Positions 11,031-20,859 are shown, counted from the first letter of the stretch. The stretch: 64,000 bases of DNA from Actinomyces minihominis (GCF_900187855.1 NZ_FYEG01000001.1:248001-312000), one strand, 5' to 3'. Made by a program: numbers and translations. Notes: generated by a model from the sequence alone, not told the origin.

Positions 11031-11770
11031 CAGTTGTAAGACCTCCGTGTGTCGACCGGGGGAATGGTTGCTCCGCGGTACTCAATCGGGATTCCGCCCA
11101 GCGGGTAGTCCTTGCGCTGCGGGTGGCCGTACCAGTCCTGTGGCATCTCGATGCGGGTCAGGGCCGGGTGTCCTTCAAACACGATCCCCATGAGGTCCCA
11201 ACCCTCACGTTCGTGCCAGTCGTTACCCGGGTAGATGTCGACGATCGAAGGAATACGGGCATCGTCCTCGGGAACGGAAACCTCGAGGAAAATGCTGCGA
11301 TTATGCGTGAAAGAACGGAACGGATAGAGGGCGTGGAACTCTCTTCCCTTGCTCTCCGGGTAGTTCACGGTCGACACGCCCAGGCACATCTCGAAGCGCA
11401 GGTCCTGGTCGTTTCGCAGGTTCAGGGCCACGAAACGAAGGAAGTCACGGTTGACGTGGATGATTAGCTCGTCACCCTGGTTGACCACGACCTTCTCGAT
11501 TACTTCGGTAACCTCAAATCCGGCCTCTTTGATCAGCTCTTCGAGGACGTCCACGGCCTCGTCAAACCAGCCGCCGTAGGGGCGTGAGCTCGCACCCGGC
11601 AGCTCAAAGGTCTCTACCAGCCCCCCAAAACCAGTTGTGTCACCATCATCCATCACACCGAAGGAACCGTGGCGAACCGAGATAACCTCTGGCTGTTCGA
11701 ATCGGTTCTCTGGGCGCTGCAACTCACCGTTGGCGTCAGGCCCGGTGTTCTCGCGGTCCAACTCTGTCAT
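11030..11770 (-). CDS. nuoC: NADH-quinone oxidoreductase subunit C
   Basis: This is the 30-kDa subunit of the complex I connecting module. The conserved core runs from about residue 75 to 235 and contains the signature around ERFGWD-type positions, here [16 protein letters not shown], and [11 protein letters not shown] near the C-terminus. The N-terminal 70 residues are variable and charged, as in other actinobacteria. The start ATG overlaps the nuoB stop by four bases. Confidence 0.97.
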   Translation of the reverse strand: MTELDRENTGPDANGELQRPENRFEQPEVISVRHGSFGVMDDGDTTGFGGLVETFELPGASSRPYGGWFDEAVDVLEELIKEAGFEVTEVIEKVVVNQGDELIIHVNRDFLRFVALNLRNDQDLRFEMCLGVSTVNYPESKGREFHALYPFRSFTHNRSIFLEVSVPEDDARIPSIVDIYPGNDWHEREGWDLMGIVFEGHPALTRIEMPQDWYGHPQRKDYPLGGIPIEYRGATIPPVDTRRSYN

Positions 11771-12321
11771 GCGAGGAGTCCCTTCATCTGGCTGGTCGGG
11801 GTTGCAGCAAGAGCTGCGGCCTCGGCCTTCTTGGCAATTTCGCGTCGGTGCTCGCCAAGGGGTTCCTTGCCGATCTGCTCACGCAGGGTGAGGACAGCGT
11901 GGATCAGCGCCTCTGGGCGCGGTGGGCAACCCGGCAGGTAGACATCGACAGGAACGATGTGGTCACAACCCTGCACGATGGCATAGTTGTTGAACATGCC
12001 ACCGGTGGAGGCGCAGGCCCCCATGGAAATAACCCACTTCGGTTCGGGCATCGAGTCGTAGACACGGCGTACGATCGGGGCCATCTTTTGGCTGACACGA
12101 CCCGAGACGATCATCAGGTCAGCGTGGCGCGGCGATGCTCGGAACACCTCCAGGCCGAACCTAGACATGTCGAATCGGGGGGTACCGGCTGCCATCATTT
12201 CGATGGCGCAGCAGGCCAGCCCCATTGTCACCGGGAACTGTGAGTGTTTCCGGGCAAGGCCAAGCACGGTTTCCATGCTGGCCAGTCCCACCCCGGCGGG
12301 GAGCTTTTCTTCAAGACCCAT
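11767..12321 (-). CDS. nuoB: NADH-quinone oxidoreductase subunit B
   Basis: This subunit carries cluster N2, which delivers electrons to quinone. The tandem cysteines are visible in LACCAIEMM, with further ligands in GACAST and [11 protein letters not shown]. At 184 residues it is of normal length. It starts 12 bases after nuoA. GGAGAAG lies just upstream of the ATG. Confidence 0.98.
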   Translation of the reverse strand: MGLEEKLPAGVGLASMETVLGLARKHSQFPVTMGLACCAIEMMAAGTPRFDMSRFGLEVFRASPRHADLMIVSGRVSQKMAPIVRRVYDSMPEPKWVISMGACASTGGMFNNYAIVQGCDHIVPVDVYLPGCPPRPEALIHAVLTLREQIGKEPLGEHRREIAKKAEAAALAATPTSQMKGLLA

Positions 12322-12333
12322 GATTACTTCTCC

Positions 12334-12696
12334 TTAGGTCCAGTCCAGGCCCTTGCGGCGCAGCTCGTAGATGTACGGCACCGTGATCAACCCCAGGAAC
12401 AGCAGGATTGAGAACAGTCCGAAGAGGCCGAGCACATTGAATGTCACGGCCCACGGGTAAAGGAAGACGACCTCGATATCAAAAATGATGAAGGTCATGG
12501 CCACCAGGTAGTACTTCACGGGGAAACGTCCGTCCTCAAGACGCTGAGGTCCCGGATCAATCCCGCACTCATAGTTCTCTGCCATGACAAGGTTCTTCTG
12601 CTGGGGTCCCAGAATTGCGGACATCCCCAGACCACCGACAGCGACCGCGAGGGCGACTGCTGCCATGATCAGAAGCGGCACATAAGGATTAGTCAT
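12334..12696 (-). CDS. nuoA: NADH-quinone oxidoreductase subunit A
   Basis: This small three-helix membrane subunit of complex I has 120 residues. The conserved loop YECGIDP and the stretch FIIFDIEVVFLYPWA identify it. It is the first nuo gene in transcription order and begins only 30 bases after the preceding flavoprotein gene, so both are probably on one transcript. GGGAGGAAC lies just before the ATG. Confidence 0.98.
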   Translation of the reverse strand: MTNPYVPLLIMAAVALAVAVGGLGMSAILGPQQKNLVMAENYECGIDPGPQRLEDGRFPVKYYLVAMTFIIFDIEVVFLYPWAVTFNVLGLFGLFSILLFLGLITVPYIYELRRKGLDWT

Positions 12697-12726
12697 TGTT
12701 CCTCCCGGTGGCTCCGTCTAGTTTTT

Positions 12727-14025
12727 TCATACTTTTGCCACCACCTTGGTGAGCAGGGTTATCAGTTGGTCGTCAATGTCGCCGCCACTGCGTTCGTAAC
12801 CGTCTGAAAGCAGCTTATTGACAAGTTTCATGAGGCGTTTTCGAGGCAGCCCATAGTAGGTGCAGATCCGCATGATCTTCGGGTTCTCAATTAGCGCCAC
12901 AAAGATTCGGCCCAGTGAGTAGTAGCCCCCGTAGGTTTCCGTCAGCATCTCGGGGTAGGAGCTCATGGCCAGGTCAAAGCCAGCCTCTGTTGTCCGAGAG
13001 AACGCCAGGGCTGCGGCATCCGCCAGGTAGCGCCCCGCCTTCATTGCCGGCGCAATCCCCTCACCGTTGAAAGGAGAGACCATTCCGCCAGCGTCGCCCA
13101 CCAGGGCGAGGCCGTTGGTGTAGTGCGGCTTCCTGTTAAACGACATGGGCAGTGCCGCCGAGCGCAGGGGCCCCACCTGATTCTCCGGTGTGAACTCCCA
13201 GTCGGATGGAAGGTGCTTAACCCACTGGTTAAAGACCTGCTTGTAGGGGATCGAAGTGGCTTTGGCCGAGGACGAAACCGATCCGAGGCCCACGTTGACC
13301 AGGCCGTTGCCCACGGGGAAGATCCAGCCGTAACCGGGGAGCAGCGGGGAGTTCCCCGGCTCTCCGTCCCACAGTTCAAGGTGTGACTCCATGTAGGGGT
13401 CATCCGCGCGGGGTGACCGGAAGTAGGTCCGCGCCGCAACTCCGAGGGGCCGGTTCGCCTTCTTCTCTATCCCCAGTGAGGTTGAGAGGCGCGCTGACAC
13501 TCCCCCGGCGTCAACCACCAGGGGGGCCTTGAAACGCACCTGCTTGGAATCAGAGCCACGCCCCACCCGGGCTTCGACCCCGTTGACACGTCCCGTCGTG
13601 GATCGCAGCGCCCCGGTCACCATGTGGTTCTCATAAAGACGTGCGCCTGCGGCCTGGGCCTGAGCGACCAGGTCTGCATCCAGCTCCATGCGGGAGCGTG
13701 CCATGCCGTAGTCGGGAAGTGTCGCCTGTCCCGGCCAGTCGAAATAGACCTCATTACCGCCGCCGATCACGCGCAGGCCCCTGTTGCGAGTCCAACCCGT
13801 GGTGTCGACGCCCATCAGCGCGATCTCAACGACCGCCGCGGGGGTTAATCCGTCACCGCAAATCTTGTCGCGCGGGAACTCTGACCTGTCCAGCAAAGCC
13901 ACATCAAATCCCAGCGAAGCCAGGTGGTATGCCGCTGAAGCCCCGCCCGGTCCAGCCCCGACGATGACGACATCAGCTTCGACGTCGAAGCGCAGTTCGT
14001 CAGACAACGGAGTCTCCTTAGGCAT
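12727..14025 (-). CDS. Geranylgeranyl reductase-family FAD-dependent oxidoreductase
   Basis: This 432-residue flavoprotein has an N-terminal Rossmann FAD motif GAGPGGASAAYHLA near residue 22 and the second flavin motif GLALVGDAGGMVSPFNGEGI near residue 300, as in geranylgeranyl reductases. In actinobacteria, relatives such as MenJ reduce one isoprene unit of the menaquinone side chain. The position directly upstream of nuoA and near menG makes a menaquinone reductase role plausible, but this is inferred from context. Other isoprenoid substrates are possible. It probably leads the transcript that contains the nuo operon. Confidence 0.85.
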   Translation of the reverse strand: MPKETPLSDELRFDVEADVVIVGAGPGGASAAYHLASLGFDVALLDRSEFPRDKICGDGLTPAAVVEIALMGVDTTGWTRNRGLRVIGGGNEVYFDWPGQATLPDYGMARSRMELDADLVAQAQAAGARLYENHMVTGALRSTTGRVNGVEARVGRGSDSKQVRFKAPLVVDAGGVSARLSTSLGIEKKANRPLGVAARTYFRSPRADDPYMESHLELWDGEPGNSPLLPGYGWIFPVGNGLVNVGLGSVSSSAKATSIPYKQVFNQWVKHLPSDWEFTPENQVGPLRSAALPMSFNRKPHYTNGLALVGDAGGMVSPFNGEGIAPAMKAGRYLADAAALAFSRTTEAGFDLAMSSYPEMLTETYGGYYSLGRIFVALIENPKIMRICTYYGLPRKRLMKLVNKLLSDGYERSGGDIDDQLITLLTKVVAKV

Positions 14026-14051
14026 GAAAAAGCGGATGCGGTTCGCAAACT

Positions 14052-14057
14052 AGAGTA
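14052..14057 (-). promoter_or_regulatory. Possible -10 box upstream of the flavoprotein-nuo operon
   Basis: TACTCT fits the actinobacterial TANNNT -10 pattern and lies 26 bases upstream of the flavoprotein start, which would give a leader of about 20 bases. No clear -35 is visible. The 143-base gap between menG and this gene is the largest one upstream of nuo. Confidence 0.3.
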
Positions 14058-14168
14058 CAGATCGGCAACTTGAACCGTGGAAGTGGCTTGATGGCAACGA
14101 AAATACCCCCGGCCTAGGACCTTTTGGCCCAGAAATTAGAAACACCCTGGTATCTAATATCAGGTTCT

Positions 14169-14888
14169 CTAGGCGAGCGGTTTGAAACCCCTGTGGAGCG
14201 CCACCGTTCCGTAGGTGAGATTGCGATAGGAGATGTCCTGCCATCCGGCGGCATCCATCATCGCGCCGAGGGCATCCTGGTCATACCACTCAAGAATCGA
14301 CTCACTGAGATAGTCGTACGCACCGCCTGCTGCCGAGGCAAGCCGGGCCACCCGCGGGGCAACCTGGCGCAGGTAGAAGTTATGGGGAGGACGCACCAGG
14401 GGGATGGGTGTCGAGAACTCGCAGATGACGATGCGACCGCCAGGCTTGGTCACCCTGTACATCTCTTCCAGCGCCTTCGGGACATCCTCTACATTGCGGA
14501 TTCCGAAAGAAATGGTCACCGCGTCGAACGTATCGTCGTCAAAGGGGAGGTCGGTCGCACTACCAAGAACGAAGTCGACCTCGGGATGCTTCTGCTCTCC
14601 GACCTCAATCATTCCGCGCGAAATATCGCAGACCACAACGTCCGCACCACTTCGGCTGAGGATGGCAGCGGACGTTCCGGTCCCGCCGGCAACGTCGAGG
14701 ATCAATGCACCTGGCTGGGGATCGATGGCATTTCGTGTCGCCCGGCGCCACAGGTAGACCTGACCCAGGGAAAGCAGATCATTGGCGAGGTCGTAGCTGG
14801 GAGCAACCACGTCAAACATCGCGGCGACCTCGTTTGGAAACTTGTTCTCATCCGCCCGAACATTCGCCACGTCTAGCATTTCGTCCAC
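14169..14888 (-). CDS. menG: Demethylmenaquinone methyltransferase
   Basis: This SAM-dependent enzyme of the UbiE/MenG family performs the last methylation of menaquinone synthesis. Motif I of the SAM fold is LDVAGGTGTSA near residue 64. The family signatures FDVVAPSYDLANDLLS near the N-terminus and FGIRNVEDVPKALEE in the middle are clear. The length (239 aa) is normal. The start is uncertain between GTG 14888 and ATG 14879. It is divergent from menF across a 136-base gap. Confidence 0.95.
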   Translation of the reverse strand: MDEMLDVANVRADENKFPNEVAAMFDVVAPSYDLANDLLSLGQVYLWRRATRNAIDPQPGALILDVAGGTGTSAAILSRSGADVVVCDISRGMIEVGEQKHPEVDFVLGSATDLPFDDDTFDAVTISFGIRNVEDVPKALEEMYRVTKPGGRIVICEFSTPIPLVRPPHNFYLRQVAPRVARLASAAGGAYDYLSESILEWYDQDALGAMMDAAGWQDISYRNLTYGTVALHRGFKPLA

Positions 14889-15024
14889 GTCTACCCCACT
14901 TATTGACCGGTTGTTTCCGGACCTATTGTTCCATCCCCAGACAAAGCCTAGCGACGCCCATTCGAGGTGCCCGATAGAGTTAGTTCACGCTAATGCGTGG
15001 TAACCGACTACTTGGGGGCTCAAA

Positions 15025-16260
15025 ATGTCTGAGAAATCCTTGCATCAGGTGCAGGTACGGGTCCGGGAACTAGTTGACACACCCGAGCAGTTGCTCGCGC
15101 TGGTACCCGATGCCGCCGGTGTCACCGCCTGGCTTGGTTCCGGTGTTTCCCTTGTCGGCTGGGGCGAAGCAGTGCGCCTTGAGTTCATGGGTCCCCACGC
15201 CATGCGCCAGGCTGCGCGATCCTGGGAGAAGCTGGTCGCGGACGCCGTTGTTGAGGGCGATGGTGGCGAAGCACCCCTGCGGTGGCCCATCGCGATGGGA
15301 TCGTTCGGATTTGCCGACCAGTCCACCGGGTACCTGGTGGTTCCGAAGTTCGCCCTCGTCCGAGTTGATGACCGGGCCTGGGCCGTCTCAGCCGCCTCCG
15401 GGTCCCGTCCCGCCAACCCGCTGGAAGCACTGAGCGGCAATGATCTCCAGGTCTCCAACCCGTCGGGACTGTGGACCGAACCCGGTCGAATGACGCAGAA
15501 CAAGTGGAAGGACGCGGTGCGGCGCCTTGCCAAAATGCTTCAGTCCGGAGCCGCCTCCAAGGTCGTCCTCACCCGTGACATCGTCGTTTCAGCCGCGCAA
15601 CCGATTGACGAGCGCTACCTGATTGGCGCCCTTCACCAGCGCTACCCCTCAACCTGGGTGTTTGCGGTCGAAGGACTCATCGGAGCCACCCCCGAAATGC
15701 TCGCCTCACTGCGCGACAACCTGTTTGTCTCCCGGGTCCTCGCGGGAACCTCGGATCCGCGCGAGGGCGAAGGGCTACTCACCTCCGCCAAGAACCGCAC
15801 CGAACACCACCTGGCAGTGGAATCGGTAACCCGTGCAATGGCCCCACTGGCAGAGAACATGGTGGTTCCCAGCGAACCCTCGCTACTGGAACTCCCCAAT
15901 GTCACGCACCTCTCGACCGATGTGGAAGCCACTGTGCGAGATGGCAACGTCCTCGACATCGTCGAAGCTCTTCATCCGACAGCCGCCGTCTGCGGGACGC
16001 CCACCAACCTTGCCTTCAGCATCCTCGAGAACCTGGAGGGGACCCAGCGGGGACGCTACTCCGGCCCCGTGGGCTGGCTTGACGCCAGCGGAGACGGAGA
16101 GTTCGGTATCGCCCTGCGCTGCGGCCAGCTTTCCGATGACCACCGCCAGATCCGCGTTTTCGCGGGCGGGGGGATCATGCCTGACTCGGTCCCCGACCTT
16201 GAGCTAGCCGAGACCCGAGCCAAGATGCGTCCCGTTTTGGAGGCACTGGGAATCGAGTGA
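15025..16260 (+). CDS. menF: Isochorismate synthase
   Basis: This enzyme converts chorismate to isochorismate, the first committed step toward menaquinone. The C-terminal chorismate-binding domain (about residues 150-405) includes KVVLTRDIV, ATPEMLASL, GTSDPREGEG, HPTAAVCGTP and RCGQL, which together form the active site. A weak GGGGG stretch precedes the ATG. Its neighbours include other men genes, so a menaquinone role is more likely than siderophore synthesis. It ends ten bases before the convergent protease gene. Confidence 0.93.
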   Translation: MSEKSLHQVQVRVRELVDTPEQLLALVPDAAGVTAWLGSGVSLVGWGEAVRLEFMGPHAMRQAARSWEKLVADAVVEGDGGEAPLRWPIAMGSFGFADQSTGYLVVPKFALVRVDDRAWAVSAASGSRPANPLEALSGNDLQVSNPSGLWTEPGRMTQNKWKDAVRRLAKMLQSGAASKVVLTRDIVVSAAQPIDERYLIGALHQRYPSTWVFAVEGLIGATPEMLASLRDNLFVSRVLAGTSDPREGEGLLTSAKNRTEHHLAVESVTRAMAPLAENMVVPSEPSLLELPNVTHLSTDVEATVRDGNVLDIVEALHPTAAVCGTPTNLAFSILENLEGTQRGRYSGPVGWLDASGDGEFGIALRCGQLSDDHRQIRVFAGGGIMPDSVPDLELAETRAKMRPVLEALGIE

Positions 16261-16270
16261 TTCCCAGCCC

Positions 16271-17614
16271 CTAGCGGGCCTGAAGCACCGCCTTAACCTG
16301 CTGGAGCTGACCGTCCCTCACCACATCGAGGACGACGGCGCTTCCTGCCACATAGCGGCGCACGAATCCCGTCAACGACGGCCCCGAGGTGACGGAGTTT
16401 CCATCAATCCCAACGATGACATCACCCTCAAGAAGACCGGCCTCATCTGCAGACCCACCCGGACTGACCGAGGCGACAAGGGCGCCAAGTCGACTCTCTT
16501 CGCCAACCTGAACCGCGGTGGTGCTAATCGTGACGCCAAGCAGTGCGTGTTCAACCGTCCCCGTCTCAATGATCTGGGTGGCAATCGACTTCACCAGGTC
16601 GACTGGGATCGCGAAGCCAAGGCCAATCGACCCCGCATCAGATGAGGACTGTCCTATTGAGGCAATCGAAGAGTTAATACCAATAACCGCGCCGGTGTCA
16701 TCAAACAGCGGACCACCTGAGTTACCGGGGTTGATCGAGGCGTCGATTTGAATCGCATTGGTGATTACTACCTCACTCTGACCCGAGCTTGAAGATCCGC
16801 CACTGACCGCAACGGGTCGGTCAAGCGCGGAAATCACACCGGTGGTCACCGTGTCCGCCAGTCCGAGGGGTGCGCCGATTGCCATGACCGGCTGACCGAC
16901 CGCCAGCGAGGACGAGCTGCCGAGGAGAGCGGAAGTCAGATCTGTCGGCGGGTTCTCCATGCGCAGTACCGCCAGGTCTGTGGTTGCGTCAGTGCCAACG
17001 ATGGTGGCGTTATAGAGGCGCCCGTCGTGAAGGGTGACCGTAATACTGCCACCCTCGGTGGCCCCGGAGACCACGTGGTCATTGGTGACAATGTGACCCT
17101 GGCCGTCAATGATAACGCCCGAGCCCGAGGCGCTCCCGTCACTCCCCTCAACAATGATTGAGACGGTGGCGGGACGCACGCTTGCGGCCACGGCCTGCCA
17201 GTCCGGAGCATCACCCGGGGTGATGACCGGTTCAACCACCTCACCCTCGACCTCGGACACCGAGTCGTCGGTCATGTTCGGAGCCGCTGAGAACGGCGAG
17301 TCGGCACCCCAGACTGCGAACATGACGGCCAGTGCCGCGATGAGCGTGAGGAACATGCCAATGATGAGGGCGGCCCAGCCCGGGCCTCGCCGCACCGCCA
17401 CCACCTGGGGGCGAACCTCGGCTCGCGTGGGGGGAGCCGCCGCGTAGACAGACTGGACCGGAGGGAGGTTTGGCAGCGTTGGCTGCTCCGCAACGGTCTC
17501 GACTACCTCGACAGTCTCCACCGGAGGGGCCTCGGGGGCAGGCGGTGTTGATGAGGGCGCAAACCGGTTGTCGTTCTCCAACGGAATGCGTAACGGGCGC
17601 TGTGGCTCAGTCAT
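16271..17614 (-). CDS. HtrA/DegP-like membrane-anchored serine protease with PDZ domain
   Basis: This is a trypsin-like envelope protease. After a proline-rich cytoplasmic N-terminus of about 80 residues there is one transmembrane helix (about residues 80-102). The protease domain follows with catalytic His in TNDHVV, Asp in TTDLAVL and Ser in GNSGGP, and a C-terminal PDZ domain holds SPGGSADEAGL. The start is ATG 17614, with GAAGGGAAG just upstream; an earlier in-frame start has no ribosome site. The length is 447 residues. Members of this family degrade misfolded exported proteins. It does not belong functionally to the surrounding men genes. Confidence 0.94.
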   Translation of the reverse strand: MTEPQRPLRIPLENDNRFAPSSTPPAPEAPPVETVEVVETVAEQPTLPNLPPVQSVYAAAPPTRAEVRPQVVAVRRGPGWAALIIGMFLTLIAALAVMFAVWGADSPFSAAPNMTDDSVSEVEGEVVEPVITPGDAPDWQAVAASVRPATVSIIVEGSDGSASGSGVIIDGQGHIVTNDHVVSGATEGGSITVTLHDGRLYNATIVGTDATTDLAVLRMENPPTDLTSALLGSSSSLAVGQPVMAIGAPLGLADTVTTGVISALDRPVAVSGGSSSSGQSEVVITNAIQIDASINPGNSGGPLFDDTGAVIGINSSIASIGQSSSDAGSIGLGFAIPVDLVKSIATQIIETGTVEHALLGVTISTTAVQVGEESRLGALVASVSPGGSADEAGLLEGDVIVGIDGNSVTSGPSLTGFVRRYVAGSAVVLDVVRDGQLQQVKAVLQAR

Positions 17615-17728
17615 TGTCTTCCCTTCGTACAGGCGATGATGCAAGTATGCGATCAAGGCCGTGATGACGCGAGGGCCGATCCAAAATTCAGGTAATAGCG
17701 AAGTGGTACGTCACCTGGGAGCAAACTG

Positions 17729-19423
17729 TTACTGGCAAATCTGGCTGTTGATCCTTTTGAAGAGCCCGGCGGGTCGAGGAACCTTGAGGTGCAGAAGTGA
17801 CCTGCCCTGGACCGGGTCCGCAAGCGCTGCCTCAAACTGGTTGAGAGTGGTGATATCACGGGCATTCCAACCACAGGCCTGCGCAACCTGGATGATATCG
17901 AGCTGCTGTGGGACCGCGAAGTACCTCTCGTAGATCTGCTCGGGAGCCTGGCCGTGTTCCAGCGAGGCAAAGATTGAGCCCCCTCCGTCATCAAAGACGA
18001 TCAGCTGCAGGTCGGGGGGCGTCCCGGGGCGGGCCGCAAGACTGGGTAGATCGTATGTGAAGGTCAGGTCCCCCATGACGGCGCGCAGCGGGCGTCCACG
18101 CATGGCCTGCACCCCCAAGGCTGAAGAGATGCTGCCATCGATACCCGCCAAACCGCGGTTAGTAAAAACACCTGTTCTACCCGGAGCCGATACCCCCAGG
18201 TCGAAGGCCCGTACCGTGTTGGAAGCGCCCAACCACAGGTCAACCTTCGGATCAGCGGACCAGATGGCCCGGGCTGCGGTCAGGTAGTCCAGTTCTCCAT
18301 CCAGGTCATGTCTGACAAGGACATCATCGGCCTCCCGTGCAACCAGTTGCCAACGTGCCAGCCAGGAACCACCTGTTGAATCCACCTCACCTTTTGAGGC
18401 TCTGAGCCCCGGAACCACAGTGGTTTCACCATGTCCGGAACCGGGCCACTGCTCGTGGTCGGCGATAACAACGATGCGCATGTCTTCGCGGCTGAGCAAT
18501 CGGGCGACAGGACGGGACAGGGTTGGTTTTCCCACCACAATGACCTGCTCGACCTCATCCGCCAGTCTCTCGAGGAGCCACGGTTGATGGGCAATCCAGT
18601 TCGGTGAGTCAGTCACTCCCGATGACGGCTCAGCAAGCAGCGGTAGGCCGCGGAGCGCCGCCTGCTCGACCACGGAGCGGGCGATATCCTGGCCACGAGG
18701 CTCCACCGCTCCCGCCACGACAACGGTGCGAAGCTGCGGGTTGACGACCTCGTCCCAGAGCGGGAACGACTGCGGTACACACTCGCGTGTGAGGGCAAAA
18801 AGGGCTGGGTTCTTCGCCGAAGCCGCGTCACCCTCGGGGCTTTCGGGGGCGAAGTAGGTCTCCATGTCTTCGGGGACGAGGGGGTCTCGAAGTGCCACAT
18901 TGAGGTGGGCGGGGCCGGGGCGACCACCAAGTCCCAGGGTTCGTGCCAAGACCCGGAAAACTCGGTTCTGGATTGCGGACCCGGAGGAGTCCGCCGGGAT
19001 GTCGACCTCGGCAATGACAGCCGAGGCCAGCAGCCCCTGCTGACGCGTCGACTGAGAAGCCCCCACTGCCGACATCTCAAATGGCCGATCAGCCGTAACG
19101 GCGACAACGGGAAGGCCCTGGTGCGCGGCCTCCTCAAGGGCCGGATGAAGCTCTGCCACGGCCGTCCCCGAGGTGGTGAGGACCGCGACGGGGGTCTTCC
19201 CCCCTAGTGCCTGAGCAGCTCCCAGGGCCCAGAACGCAGCCCCGCGCTCCTCCGCAAACGTGTGGACCCTGACGCGTCCCGCAGCCTCTGCCCGGGCAAG
19301 GACATAGGCGAACGGGGCGTTGCGAGAGCCGGGACAGTAGGCGAAGTCCCTGGTCCCGGATCCGATCAGGGCTTCGACGACCCGGTGGGCGGCCTGAAGA
19401 CTAGGGGGCAGTGAGGCTGTCAT
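17729..19423 (-). CDS. menD: SEPHCHC synthase (2-oxoglutarate decarboxylase step of menaquinone synthesis)
   Basis: This thiamine-diphosphate enzyme joins isochorismate and 2-oxoglutarate to give SEPHCHC. The N-terminal domain has CPGSRNAPFAY near residue 30 and TSGTAVAELHPALEEA near residue 84. The C-terminal cofactor domain has the GDLTFTYDLPSL region with the expected Asp and the following GGGSIF. At 564 residues it is of normal length. It overlaps the end of menC by four bases (ATGA). Confidence 0.96.
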   Translation of the reverse strand: MTASLPPSLQAAHRVVEALIGSGTRDFAYCPGSRNAPFAYVLARAEAAGRVRVHTFAEERGAAFWALGAAQALGGKTPVAVLTTSGTAVAELHPALEEAAHQGLPVVAVTADRPFEMSAVGASQSTRQQGLLASAVIAEVDIPADSSGSAIQNRVFRVLARTLGLGGRPGPAHLNVALRDPLVPEDMETYFAPESPEGDAASAKNPALFALTRECVPQSFPLWDEVVNPQLRTVVVAGAVEPRGQDIARSVVEQAALRGLPLLAEPSSGVTDSPNWIAHQPWLLERLADEVEQVIVVGKPTLSRPVARLLSREDMRIVVIADHEQWPGSGHGETTVVPGLRASKGEVDSTGGSWLARWQLVAREADDVLVRHDLDGELDYLTAARAIWSADPKVDLWLGASNTVRAFDLGVSAPGRTGVFTNRGLAGIDGSISSALGVQAMRGRPLRAVMGDLTFTYDLPSLAARPGTPPDLQLIVFDDGGGSIFASLEHGQAPEQIYERYFAVPQQLDIIQVAQACGWNARDITTLNQFEAALADPVQGRSLLHLKVPRPAGLFKRINSQICQ

Positions 19424-20499
19424 CGTGTTTCATCGGCCTTTCTGATTGCCAGTGCCATCTTTTCCAGGCGGGAGCCCCACGCTTCGACGAGATCCGGGTC
19501 GACCCGGTCGCTGTGGGGGTTTAGCTCAGAGTTCAGTGTCGCGCGGGCTCGTTCGAGACTAAGCACGCCGCCCTCGGCAACAAATGGGTCGGCGAGGACG
19601 TCCGCCGTAAACATGGTGGCCGTGTTCAGTCCGCAGGCGTAGTTCAGGTTGGGTAGGGCGGCCGCGAGGATCACCCCGGCGGCAATACCAACCGAGGAGT
19701 CGAGGGCGGAGGAGACCACCGGGGGAAGGCCGAGCTCACCCGTAAGGCGGTAGGCCGCACCAATGCCTCCGAGTGGGGCCACCTTCAGAACAGCGACATC
19801 GGCTGCCTGCAACTGCCGCACCCGCAGGGGATCAGCTGCCCGACGAACCGATTCGTCCGCGGCAATAGGCACGGGCGAAAGATGGCGCAACCTGGCCAGT
19901 TCCTCAACACTCAGGGTGGGCTGTTCGGCGTACTCGAGCCCCCCGGCAGGCGCCGCGGCCAGGTTCAACTCCCGCAGCATCACCAGCGCCTCATCCACGC
20001 TCCAACCGGCATTGGCATCAATGCGGACCCGCGCGTTTGAGCCGTGGAGGCGTACCAGTTCGGTCGCGACCACCCTCACCCGGTCAATGTCCTCGGCCCC
20101 CAGCTGGCCAGCCTCAGCAACCTTGACCTTGGCGGTGCGACAGCCGGCTTGAGCCCGCACTCTCTTCAGAGCGGTGTCGACATCACAGGCTGGAATGGTG
20201 ACGTTAACGGGGACACTCGATCGAACAGCCTGTGGGAAGCTCTCCACGGCAGTGGTGATTCCCCCGCGAAGCCAGCGGGAGGACTCCTGCGTGTCATAGT
20301 TCCAGAAAGGAGCCGCCTCGCCCCAGCCGTTCCGCCCCCACAGGAGCAGCCCGTCCCGTCTGGTGATGCCCCGAAAACGAATGTTCATCGGAAGGCTGTA
20401 GACCACGACCTCATCAATCTCACGAAGAACCGTGCGAACGTCATCGTTGAGGGCGTCGAGGTTGAGGGCAGTTAGTCGGGGACGGGCATCGTTTGTCAC
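19420..20499 (-). CDS. menC: o-Succinylbenzoate synthase
   Basis: This enolase-superfamily enzyme dehydrates SHCHC to o-succinylbenzoate. The catalytic set is visible: KVKVAE, the metal ligands in RIDANAGW, EYAEQP and AADES, and the second lysine in LKVAPLGG. The start is uncertain. GTG 20499 is preferred because TAGACT ends six bases before it, which fits a leaderless transcript; GTG 20502 is the alternative and neither has a ribosome site. It is followed by and coupled to menD. Confidence 0.93.
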   Translation of the reverse strand: MTNDARPRLTALNLDALNDDVRTVLREIDEVVVYSLPMNIRFRGITRRDGLLLWGRNGWGEAAPFWNYDTQESSRWLRGGITTAVESFPQAVRSSVPVNVTIPACDVDTALKRVRAQAGCRTAKVKVAEAGQLGAEDIDRVRVVATELVRLHGSNARVRIDANAGWSVDEALVMLRELNLAAAPAGGLEYAEQPTLSVEELARLRHLSPVPIAADESVRRAADPLRVRQLQAADVAVLKVAPLGGIGAAYRLTGELGLPPVVSSALDSSVGIAAGVILAAALPNLNYACGLNTATMFTADVLADPFVAEGGVLSLERARATLNSELNPHSDRVDPDLVEAWGSRLEKMALAIRKADETR

Positions 20500-20505
20500 C
20501 ACTGC

Positions 20506-20517
20506 AGTCTATATAGT
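20506..20517. promoter_or_regulatory. Shared divergent -10 region for menC and a small membrane protein
   Basis: On the plus strand TATAGT (20512-20517) is followed by exactly six bases and then ATG 20524. On the minus strand TAGACT (20511-20506) is followed by exactly six bases and then GTG 20499. The two boxes sit around an 8-base palindrome CTATATAG (20509-20516). Neither gene has a ribosome site, so both transcripts probably begin at the start codon. No good -35 is visible on either side. Confidence 0.5.
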
Positions 20518-20523
20518 GAGCCC

Positions 20524-20859
20524 ATGGTTCTGATTGCACTGGTTGGTGGAGTACTTGGCCTCATTGCCTCCTGGGCCCTCCGCCGTGATACCCAGCGGGC
20601 ACGTTCCCTACGTAACTCAAAGGGTGTGGCCGACGAGAGGTTTGTTCTGCTCCTTCTTCCGGGGATCTCCCTGTTCCTCCTCGGCGCAGGCCTTCTCGGC
20701 ATTGTCATTCCGGGCATCGGCGGAGCACTTGGAACCGTGGGCGGCATCCTGCTGGCAATCCCCTGCCTGGCGGTCCTCGGGTTGGGCATTTTCCTTGCCG
20801 GTCTCGGCATGGGTTCCGGTCCGGTACCGACCTGGGCCAAGCCCAGGTGGGATCGCTAA
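20524..20859 (+). CDS. Small integral membrane protein of unknown function
   Basis: This 111-residue protein has a hydrophobic N-terminal helix (about 1-18), a short basic segment (RRDTQRARSLR) and two glycine-rich helices between residues 40 and 92. I do not recognise the family. It is divergent from menC and ends by overlapping the stop of the convergent carboxypeptidase by four bases (CTAA). No cofactor or catalytic motif is seen. Confidence 0.7.
   Translation: MVLIALVGGVLGLIASWALRRDTQRARSLRNSKGVADERFVLLLLPGISLFLLGAGLLGIVIPGIGGALGTVGGILLAIPCLAVLGLGIFLAGLGMGSGPVPTWAKPRWDR

Noticed and set aside
14889-15024. A leaderless box for menG or menF in their divergent gap
   Set aside because: TAGAGT lies too far from the menF start, and the TAGACG before menG does not fit TANNNT.
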